Source of the DNA: Oscillospiraceae bacterium
GTDB lineage: Bacteria; Bacillota_A; Clostridia; Oscillospirales; JAAYXM01
Direction: 5' to 3'
Assembly: GCA_017532355.1 (NCBI GenBank)
Contig: JAFXJK010000011.1
Coordinates: 1-8,505 of the forward strand
Length of the DNA: 8,505 nt
Shown here: positions 6,101-8,505 of the stretch, piece after piece
How the letters are laid out: the number at the start of each line of letters is the position of its first letter
How positions within the stretch are numbered: the first letter of the stretch is position 1
Translations under genes and position numbers: made by a program
Notes under the pieces: model-generated
What the model saw: only the letters and a program-made list of their open reading frames with translations
The model's database searches: none
Told to the model about the DNA's origin: nothing

Positions 6101-7992
6101 GTTGCGGTTATTGTCGCCGTACCCTCGGAAACACCCGTGACAACGCCGTTTTCATCAACGGTTGCAATCTCGTCAGATGAGCTTTCGAAGTCAACCTTAC
6201 TCGGGGAGAGCTCTTCTTCTCCAAGAATCGCCCATACGCGATTTGCAATAACAGTTGTTGTATTTCCCGTCATTATAGAAGACTTAGAACTTGTAACAGA
6301 GAATCCGATAATCTCGTCTTCCGTTGACGGGATAAGCTTGATTCCCGAAAGGCGAAGCTGCTGATAAGCTGTAATTGAGTTCTTCGCTTTTGATGTGCTG
6401 TCAAAATTGAATGCAAGAATGTAGTTTCCTGCATTTTCAACATTAACCTTGCCGATTCCGACGTAGGAGGTTGTGTTGCAATCAAAATATCCGAGCTTTG
6501 AGTTTGCAGGGTAGGTTGCGCGGTCGGTAACCGTTACGCCCTCTTCTCCTTCGGCGAAGAAATAAACTGCGGGGTATACGGGGTCCGTAGACACACCGCG
6601 AAGCTGGAGAATATACTCACCGGGAGCATCTACCTCAAGACGGAAAATTGCGTACGGAGATCTCGAAGTATCGTTTATATTTGCGAGAGGCGCTTCAAAG
6701 TTGAAGTATCCGGATGTGACAAACGGTGAGCTGTTGTGTGCGAGTGTTGCAACGTGTGCCCATTTGTCGGTTGCAGAAAGGTTCATCGCCTCAAATGCAG
6801 TTCCGTCGCTTGAATAATCCTCTGAAACCTCGTACTTCCAGTCGAGCATAGGCATATAATACATATAACTGTTAGCTTCACGGATTACAGGGGTTTCGTC
6901 GAAGGCTGCATTCGTCACAATCATCTTGTCAGTATTGAACGCCGCCTGACTTGTTATGTACTCAAACGTACGCTGTGTAGCAGAAGCTTTTACCGTGATG
7001 GTAACAGATGTCTGCACTTGCGGATTTTCCTTGTGCGTTGCAGTGATTTCTGCCTCGCCCTCGGAAACACCCGTGACTACGCCGTTTTCATCAACGGTTG
7101 CAATCGCGTCGTCCGAGCTTTCAAAGGTAACCTCGCTCGGTGACAAATCTCGGTTTCCGCTGACCGTCCATACCGAGCTACCCGTAATCTTCGCGGTGTT
7201 TCCCGCGAAAATTGAGGCGGACGACAACTTGATTGAGATTGAATAAAGCTCGTCCTCAACCTTCTCAACAAGCTTTATTCCCTTAAGATTGATAAACTGT
7301 GTGGCATTGGTGTTTTTTTCTGCTGAAGTTGAGTCAAACTGGAAGGCAAGAATATAGTCCCCCGCTTCCGTTGCGTTGACGGTGCCGATTGTTGTATATT
7401 CTGCCCCGTTGGGGTTCTGATGTCCGAGTGAGGAATTTGCAGGATAAGTTTCCTCAGCTACGTTGTTTGTTGCAAGACCGTCTCTGAAGAAGAAAACCTC
7501 GGGATAAACCGCTTCTCCCGTACCGCGAAGCTGGAGAAAATACTCACCCGCAGTTTCCACATTAAGGCGTAAAACCAAATACTGTGGCTGCCCCTCCATA
7601 AGCATTCTTTCCTTAATTGCCTCGTACCAGAAACCCTCATTGGGCTTGATATGAGGATCGTGTTCAATGGCGCGCTTACCGACAAATGCCCACTTATCGG
7701 TCACGTCAAGATTCATAGCCATAAACGCAGTGCCGTCTTTCGAGAACTCTTCCGGGATTACGTATTCCCAGTTCATCATAGCAAGACAGCGCAAAGTGCC
7801 ATCCGCGTTACGGATGACGGGATTAGTTTCATAGTCGTTGCCATCTGTTCCCACCATCATGTCTGTGTTGAACGCTGCCTGTGAGAGCACATACTCGTGC
7901 TCAAAAGGCTCCGCTGCCGGTGTCGCAAATGCGTTGGGCAAGAGCGATATCAGCATAACCAAGGCAAGAACCAGGCTGAGTTTTCTTTTCAT
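1..7992 (-). CDS. Giant SLH-anchored heparinase II/III-type polysaccharide lyase (C-terminus beyond window)
   Basis: Seen: the frame is open from ATG at 7992 to base 1, 2664 codons with no stop. The start is fixed by AGGAGG seven bases upstream and by a signal peptide that begins at once (MKRKLSLVLALVML). Order: signal peptide, three repeats of sandwich plus BIG_2 (33-971), divergent fourth repeat (972-1267), helical lyase domain with a CxxC-x25-CxxC insert (1274-1874), heparinase-type beta domain with GHQHHD at 1914-1919 (1875-2210), tail, putative Ig domain, Gly/Pro linker, and two SLH domains (2553 onward). Family knowledge: heparinase II/III-type lyases cleave uronic-acid-containing polysaccharides by beta-elimination; SLH domains bind secondary cell-wall polymer. 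Inference: a surface enzyme acting on acidic glycan outside the cell. The substrate (heparan-like, alginate-like or other) cannot be read from sequence. About 60 more codons would complete a third SLH domain. It appears to be transcribed alone, as a terminator lies upstream; what follows it is unseen. Confidence 0.93.
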   Translation of the reverse strand, partial: MKRKLSLVLALVMLISLLPNAFATPAAEPFEHEYVLSQAAFNTDMMVGTDGNDYETNPVIRNADGTLRCLAMMNWEYVIPEEFSKDGTAFMAMNLDVTDKWAFVGKRAIEHDPHIKPNEGFWYEAIKERMLMEGQPQYLVLRLNVETAGEYFLQLRGTGEAVYPEVFFFRDGLATNNVAEETYPANSSLGHQNPNGAEYTTIGTVNATEAGDYILAFQFDSTSAEKNTNATQFINLKGIKLVEKVEDELYSISIKLSSASIFAGNTAKITGSSVWTVSGNRDLSPSEVTFESSDDAIATVDENGVVTGVSEGEAEITATHKENPQVQTSVTITVKASATQRTFEYITSQAAFNTDKMIVTNAAFDETPVIREANSYMYYMPMLDWKYEVSEDYSSDGTAFEAMNLSATDKWAHVATLAHNSSPFVTSGYFNFEAPLANINDTSRSPYAIFRLEVDAPGEYILQLRGVSTDPVYPAVYFFAEGEEGVTVTDRATYPANSKLGYFDCNTTSYVGIGKVNVENAGNYILAFNFDSTSKAKNSITAYQQLRLSGIKLIPSTEDEIIGFSVTSSKSSIMTGNTTTVIANRVWAILGEEELSPSKVDFESSSDEIATVDENGVVTGVSEGTATITATLKEDDTKFATVDISVTAPKDEHIHEYILTYAALNTEKMIVSPAKNFDEIPVIREANNAIYFMRMLDWEYKVPEEYSKDETPFMAMNLNATDPWAHVSTRVYNSSPFITGTYFSYEAVLSRIDDTASSPNAVFRLHIDAPGKYILQVRGVSGTSVYPAVYFFAEGEEGVTVTDQTTYPANSKLGYFDSNAPEYAGMGEVEVKEAGNYIIAFPFDSTSRAKNSVTDYQWLRLTGIRLVPAAMDSLKALSVKAETDISYYGETINLDISEVWEYAGKKAVDYSKLTIESLNPDIATVDASGLVTPHKEGRAKIIVKHNEAPEIKGEFKVDVYDPDAENLGTRLEYVIGTITMKDQTSYNPHNNRLDEQGRLRELSYVSSYDAIDEEKTELWAYNNASPVRWSLLEVGAMNFIVQEEDFARGAFYALKLRVPVKGTYNVNVEVEPFTAGAYADVYMFPKGDKSLVVFSDLEEREPIGRVHCNNFDETVQNVGSFTVDRGGDYYFVLKFGQNNPNLNLEQGYNFQIKKVELKAAPGPFEEIKMNIETLDGAGDALYFNAYRKLNIALCGAKGMEIEGVDPEYITINDISISSDKEGVAYLRKEGNQYYVETGTVAGEAEINLDLTYRGENVTATFPFVVADVGKTGRTIYSDEMIKNAHDNIKEYDWARAEKDKTVRRADQYLELGLDALWDAVPSQDIPRSVYVGFYGDTDVYKCRYCGKDLEKDYGIYPYVVNMIRDPWKVKCPACSRSFPSNDFESFYELGRTAENGGKFDRITALERHRNEVVWNLLSEEARAMTSPGEEFSADWYTYYGYGVKGGYLHNDLYPEVGTDSSKVKFTTEDGLLNGDASAYKTLVPETTERWGVDDGVGYNTGRVYANGTKEYHTYIGFYVHNGIFDVKSNCYIQEALNKIGEAYLYTGKEKYGIAGAIILDRIADNYPDYDFREMFPYYWSSHGGSAAGKATGRIRESYVAECIAKAYDVFWPAFEYPEVIEFLNAKAVEYGLENDKSSATKIRQNIEDGVCREIFKALQTAQIQANFGIHHWTAATALASLDHKKDSGEILEWLYAASRSDDHSMNTGGDIEKTLVNTVYRDGQNYESPIYNQYTVSDLMQAAIVLNRYRESGGEMDRDSLLEHPKYLAVINSYRKLTLVRRGTKTMADSGTADLYSHVLSKDDLIKLFYNTKSNNDPFVKRENIKIAQQLYMQVGEKLKEIHGDIWTKNPESVYEEVSEIIKQYGDGDYDKSTIMTGYGFGALRDGTLFDTTGITGIRDTTRDFTLNFSGHMGHQHHDFLDLGMEAYGIGMTTDLGYPEAAADGDPHTAQWAGTSLAHNTVTVNEEQPQRPNNTPQEPLHFDAKDTRVKVIDARTPDAYPNDCEEFRRTIVMIDYDDEVSYGVDFFRVVGGKDHAYTFGPLTNERPEHSDNLSFIKQVDDPQGWVVDDNHYPTSSYAGPTVQFGWDPGTDRNNLSAPLHYPKGYTWMFNVERCDNPGEKEFWLDWQIEDFRNGARNSNLDVRLRLTMVNDFDADEITLASSKPQRTGENKELGDLERVLIRRKGTNLDSLFTAVYEPYLDGNRYVKEISSEGITVEKIDDVGEKLDYAKAVKVVLKDGRIDYVVYASNKNNTYRITDTETGYSFEFAGFVGVWTITESGESIYSYLHDGSMLGEGEYKVAGAEAAVTGTVIDFQDKLSLDNWIDVEFDRDLTEEETEDLVDRMINIERDSAGNSSYVIEGVTMTDARNARIDLDSVTPISKYVDDMDFSKGFIYDIEVGKTFEIPMSYEDNGAPVFDAVEDKRVSVGSSITVTVNAVPVSEDLTVSYSARTLPRGAMFDAQSGTFSWKPSTTQLGKNLVAIDAVDSMGRVSTVYFEVEVLGSVSGGGGGGGGDTPSTDKPTDEPDEPTVEPDEPKDEPTTDEPVVDVPTEKGFRDLGNHAWATDAINYLADEGIIKGTSETTFSPASNITRADYAILLVRAFELESEDAENFADVDESDYFAEELAVARNTGIVGGIGDNKYAPRNTITRQDMMVILYRALTK
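178..336 (-). other. SLH domain 1, residues 2553-2605
   Basis: GFRDLGNHAWATDAINYLAD, then EGIIKGTSETTFSPASNITR, then ADYAILLVRAFEL. All SLH landmarks are present: FxD start, W.. AI..L...GI..G, the F.P...ITRA turn and the final helix. The ITRAD segment corresponds to the polymer-binding TRAE motif. SLH domains bind pyruvylated secondary cell-wall polymer. Confidence 0.95.
337..486 (-). other. Low-complexity Gly8 and Asp/Glu-Pro-Thr linker, residues 2503-2552
   Basis: Eight consecutive glycines (2506-2513, bases 454-477) followed by repeated DEP/EPT units such as TDEPDEPTVEPDEP. Such acidic, proline-rich hinges typically precede SLH anchors and let the enzyme extend away from or through the wall. 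The DNA shows the matching imperfect ttcgtc/ggttcg repeats, which are prone to length variation. Confidence 0.93.
487..753 (-). other. Putative Ig domain (He_PIG-like), residues 2414-2502
   Basis: APVFDAVEDKRVSVGSSITV, then LPRGAMFDAQSGTFSWKP, then GKNLVAIDAVDSMGRVSTV. The 'LPxGxxFDxxTGxxxWxP ... G...v.v.A.D..G' pattern is the hallmark of He_PIG/cadherin-like putative Ig domains in bacterial surface proteins. Probably a spacer between catalytic part and wall anchor. Confidence 0.83.
754..1362 (-). other. C-terminal tail region of the lyase, residues 2211-2413
   Basis: A beta-rich stretch with GYSFEFAGFVGVWTITESG, then a second block TGTVIDFQDKLSLDNWIDV leading to an acidic helix LTEEETEDLVDRM and IERDSAGNSSYVIEGV. 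I associate this layout with accessory C-terminal sandwiches of large heparinase-like proteins, but cannot name a family for it. It joins the lyase to the putative Ig domain without a low-complexity break. Confidence 0.5.
1363..2370 (-). other. Heparinase II/III-like beta-sandwich catalytic domain, residues 1875-2210
   Basis: Opens TGYGFGALRDG, the usual entry strand of this domain. GHQHHD (1914-1919) lines up with the family GHGHAD motif: H1915 would be the catalytic His and H1917 a zinc ligand. D1935 in TTDLGYP, 18 residues after H1917, and H1959 in LAHNTV complete the expected His/Asp/His zinc set of heparinase II-type enzymes. Later strands (EFRRTIVMID, YGVDFFRVVGG, FTAVYEPY) also fit. 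All key positions are present, so the enzyme is predicted active. Substrate is not inferable. Confidence 0.87.
2371..4173 (-). other. Lyase helical toroid domain (heparinase II/III type), residues 1274-1874
   Basis: Begins TIYSDEMIKNAHDNIKEY, the usual opening helix of the alpha/alpha-toroid of this lyase superfamily. Helix-rich throughout. Family-like landmarks in order: the four-cysteine insert (1342-1374) followed by FPSNDFESFY; the RIRESY segment with E1596; NFGIHHW at 1666-1672; and DGQNYESPIYN ending at N1732, with Y1731. By analogy with characterised heparinase II/III lyases, the Asn/His of NFGIHHW and Y1731 are the likely active-site groups on this side of the cleft, Tyr serving as general acid/base. 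Those assignments are by motif position, not alignment. No truncation is seen. Confidence 0.82.
3871..3969 (-). other. Four-cysteine zinc-ribbon-like insert, residues 1342-1374
   Basis: C1342-RY-C1345, then 25 residues, then C1371-PA-C1374, that is CxxC-x25-CxxC, followed by SRSFPSNDFESFY. The pattern is that of a structural zinc ribbon. I recall similar 'CPxCGxxFPSNDF' segments in other large heparinase-like proteins, so it may be a family trait rather than a novelty. A structural role in the toroid is more likely than nucleic acid binding for an exported protein. Confidence 0.75.
4192..5079 (-). repeat. Protein module 4: degenerate repeat next to the lyase, residues 972-1267
   Basis: It keeps the opening pattern LEYVIG and the sandwich logic: an ALKLRVPVKGTYNVNVEV strand pair, ADVYMFPKGD in place of AVYFFAEGE, and GGDYYFVLKFG, ending FQIKKVELK. 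It is far from modules 1-3 at sequence level. The second half (about 1165-1267) has no recognisable BIG_2 signature, but the pattern of strands ending in AEINLDLTYRG and ATFPFVV suggests another divergent Ig-like domain. It leads directly into the lyase at T1274, so it may pack against the catalytic domain. That last point is inference. Confidence 0.65.
5113..5376 (-). other. BIG_2 Ig-like domain 3 (divergent), residues 873-960
   Basis: The core reads NPDIATVDASGLVTPHKEG, then RAKIIVKH, so the turn and strand pattern is kept but the glycines of VTGVSEG are partly lost. Still a confident BIG_2 domain by pattern. Confidence 0.8.
5583..5640 (-). repeat. Near-identical 58-bp DNA repeat, copy in module 3
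   Basis: Partner of 6522-6579, with three synonymous mismatches. Links module 3 to module 2 but not to module 1. Confidence 0.95.
6052..6309 (-). other. BIG_2 Ig-like domain 2, residues 562-647
   Basis: Shows LSPSKVDFESSSDEIATVD, then ENGVVTGVSEGTATITAT, the clearest BIG_2 signature in the protein. The sequence matches domain 1 much better than domain 3. Confidence 0.9.
6122..6169 (-). repeat. Near-identical 48-bp DNA repeat, copy in module 2
   Basis: Partner of 7058-7105, with a single synonymous mismatch. The corresponding stretch of module 3 is clearly diverged at both DNA and protein level. Confidence 0.95.
6522..6579 (-). repeat. Near-identical 58-bp DNA repeat, copy in module 2
   Basis: Matches 5583-5640 at 55 of 58 bases and encodes VYPAVYFFAEGEEGVTVTD. 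All three differences are synonymous. Spacing is 939 bp (313 codons). The equivalent stretch of module 1 is diverged. Confidence 0.95.
6988..7245 (-). other. BIG_2 Ig-like domain 1, residues 250-335
   Basis: Contains the diagnostic BIG_2 run, with 'SSDDAIATVDENGVVTGV' followed by SEGEAEITAT. BIG_2 domains are extracellular beta-sandwiches common in Clostridia and Bacilli surface proteins, usually spacers or adhesin units. Nearly the same at the DNA level as the core of BIG_2 domain 2. Confidence 0.88.
7058..7105 (-). repeat. Near-identical 48-bp DNA repeat, copy in module 1
   Basis: Matches 6122-6169 at 47 of 48 bases. It encodes the ATVDENGVVTGVSEG core of BIG_2. The one difference (GTA versus GTT, Val) is synonymous. 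Spacing between copies is 936 bp, exactly 312 codons. Confidence 0.95.
7924..7992 (-). other. Sec signal peptide, residues 1-23
   Basis: The N-terminus has a positive n-region (K2, R3, K4), a hydrophobic core from L5 to L18, and an AxA cleavage site at A21-F22-A23, so cleavage is expected before T24. This is a standard signal peptidase I substrate with no lipobox cysteine, so the protein is exported and not a lipoprotein. Export agrees with the SLH wall-anchoring domains at the other end. Confidence 0.92.
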
Positions 7993-7999
7993 AAAACTT

Positions 8000-8005
8000 C
8001 CTCCT
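8000..8005 (-). promoter_or_regulatory. Shine-Dalgarno site of the lyase gene
   Basis: Minus-strand AGGAGG, in the context AAGGAGGAAG, with seven bases between it and ATG at 7992. A perfect Firmicutes-type ribosome site that decides the start over the in-frame Met at residue 13, which lies inside the signal peptide. Confidence 0.93.
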
Positions 8006-8010
8006 TCTCC

Positions 8011-8032
8011 CTTCGCCGTGAATTCGACGAAG
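8011..8032 (-). promoter_or_regulatory. Leader hairpin directly upstream of the Shine-Dalgarno
   Basis: On the mRNA strand CTTCGTC, loop GAATTCAC, GGCGAAG: a 7-bp stem with one T-G wobble and an 8-base loop. It ends five bases before AGGAGG. It does not bury the ribosome site, so it may act as a 5' stabiliser or protein-binding element, or be incidental. Confidence 0.45.
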
Positions 8033-8428
8033 CTTTCCTCTTGAAAAGATGTTTTCTTTTCTAATTTAATTTTACACAGTTTCCTTGTATTTTTCTTGCA
8101 TTTTTTTCTTAAAAAATAGGATTTTTTTATGATGCTCTGTGTATACCAAAAGAGAAAACCACCTCAACCAGCCGTAAAATGGGAAAATTTTATTATTTCT
8201 TTGTTCCGAATTTACCCATGGTTTCGATTGCTTTCTTTTCTCATGTATATTATATATTTTTCAAGATGACTTTGTCTTCCATTCTGCGTTAATATGTGTA
8301 CTTTTTTTACACTTTTGCGGATTTTCTCACCAAAATAGAGTCTGTTATGTAAAAAAGAAGAGCCGAAGGCCACAGCCACATAAGGCAGTTTTGCCCCGAA
8401 AAACATCCTTTTGGCGAATTTCTTCGTT
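8033..8428. other. AT-rich intergenic region without a convincing gene
   Basis: From 8033 to about 8330 the sequence is AT-rich with many T runs and holds only the promoter candidates above. From about 8335 to 8428 the composition becomes more balanced. A 64-codon minus-strand frame (8212-8406, starting MFFGAKLPYVAVAFG) crosses it, but it has no AGGAGG-like site at proper spacing and its second half is basic, low-confidence sequence. I see no tRNA, rRNA or riboswitch pattern here. Confidence 0.6.
8249..8278 (-). promoter_or_regulatory. Candidate sigma-A promoter for the lyase gene
   Basis: Minus strand: perfect -10 TATAAT at 8249-8254, 18 bases from a weak -35 AAGACA at 8273-8278 (4 of 6 to TTGACA). 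Transcription would start near 8242 and give a leader of about 250 bases. The region is AT-rich, so chance matches are likely; a weaker TAAAAT at 8069-8074 lies closer to the gene. Confidence 0.4.
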
Positions 8429-8467
8429 AAAAAAGCGAGCTAACCGTCAGGTTATGCTCGCTTTTTT
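8429..8467. terminator. Bidirectional rho-independent terminator
   Basis: Six A, then GCGAGC-TAACC, loop GTCA, GGTTA, a single bulged T, then GCTCGC and six T. The inner stem has 5 bp and the outer stem 12 bp including the A/T run. A T-tract follows the stem on both strands. No gene precedes it on the plus strand within the window, so its main client is most likely a minus-strand gene ending right of 8468. It would insulate the lyase gene from that neighbour. Confidence 0.88.
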
Positions 8468-8505
8468 GCCTTGAACTTCATCCAAAATTAAGCCTTTCGG
8501 GGTGC

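Larger units (their letters stand above)
6028..6963 (-). repeat. Protein module 2: binding-like beta-sandwich plus BIG_2, residues 344-655
   Basis: Second copy, 312 residues, beginning EYITSQAAFNTDKM. Landmarks: ETPVIREAN, DKWAHVAT, PGEYILQLRGVS, VYPAVYFFAEGEEG, AGNYILAFNFDSTS and LRLSGIKLIP, followed by a BIG_2 domain at about 562-647 carrying IATVDENGVVTGVSEG. Its sandwich is closest to that of module 3, while its BIG_2 domain is closest to that of module 1. This mosaic relationship is discussed in the findings. Function as a glycan-binding module is inferred only from fold-like patterns and position next to a lyase. Confidence 0.87.
6964..7896 (-). repeat. Protein module 1: binding-like beta-sandwich plus BIG_2, residues 33-343
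   Basis: The first of three tandem modules. It opens with EYVLSQAAFNTD (33-44), shows the sandwich landmarks AGEYFLQLRG and AGDYILAFQFDS, ends that domain with INLKGIKLVE, and then carries a BIG_2 domain at about 250-335 with IATVDENGVVTGVSEG. The sandwich resembles carbohydrate-binding or galactose-binding-like folds in its alternating 'G-x-Y-hydrophobic' strands. I cannot assign it to a named family. It is the most divergent of the three sandwiches; for example, where modules 2 and 3 share VYPAVYFFAEGEE it has VYPEVFFFRDG. A role in glycan binding or spacing is inference. Confidence 0.85.

Noticed and set aside
5080..7896. Possible assembly artefact behind the near-identical repeats
   Set aside because: Copies differ by scattered synonymous changes and have different flanks with the frame kept across each junction, which fits real tandem modules. 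A collapsed or expanded copy number still cannot be excluded without long reads.
7954..7956. Internal ATG (Met13) as alternative start
   Set aside because: It would cut off the n-region and half of the signal peptide core, and it has no ribosome site, whereas ATG at 7992 has a perfect one.
8069..8074. TAAAAT as a -10 box nearer the gene
   Set aside because: No acceptable -35 hexamer 16-18 bases upstream and no extended -10 TGn; weaker than the TATAAT at 8249-8254, although not excluded.
8212..8406. 64-codon minus-strand frame starting MFFGAKLPYVAVAFG
   Set aside because: No proper ribosome site, no recognisable domain, and it extends through AT-rich spacer and over the candidate promoter. 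Kept only as part of the intergenic description.

Overview
The window holds essentially one gene: a giant open reading frame on the minus strand that starts at 7992 and runs without a stop to position 1, where it leaves the window. That is 2664 visible codons, about 290 kDa, with the C-terminus missing. Every other open frame in 1-7992, on either strand, overlaps this frame and looks like a shadow of it. The reading frame was checked at many landmarks along its length and never shifts.

The product looks like a secreted, cell-wall-anchored polysaccharide lyase of the heparinase II/III type. Its order is: signal peptide (residues 1-23); three tandem modules of about 312 residues, each a carbohydrate-binding-like beta-sandwich followed by a bacterial Ig-like BIG_2 domain (33-971); a fourth, divergent module (972-1267); the lyase, made of an alpha-helical toroid with an inserted four-cysteine zinc-ribbon-like segment (1274-1874) and a heparinase II/III-like beta-sandwich with the zinc/catalytic motif GHQHHD (1875-2210); a family-specific tail (2211-2413); a putative Ig domain (2414-2502); a Gly8 plus Asp/Glu/Pro/Thr linker; and two S-layer homology (SLH) domains, with a third probably cut off at the window edge. 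The likely workflow is that SLH domains hold the enzyme on wall polymer, the linker and Ig domains space it out, and the N-terminal modules may bind glycan for the lyase.

Right of the gene (7993-8505) is an AT-rich intergenic region. It contains a strong Shine-Dalgarno sequence, a small hairpin just before it, a candidate sigma-A promoter about 250 bases upstream, and a good bidirectional intrinsic terminator at 8429-8467 that probably ends the neighbouring gene beyond the right edge.

The organism is most likely a gut- or rumen-type Clostridia member (Firmicutes/Bacillota). This is inferred from the AGGAGG ribosome site, the SLH anchoring, the giant BIG_2-rich surface protein, balanced GC in the gene and AT-rich spacers. 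The species cannot be named from this window.

The most interesting observation is the repeat architecture. DNA identity shows that the unit duplicated most recently is BIG_2 plus the following binding domain, out of register with the visual module order.
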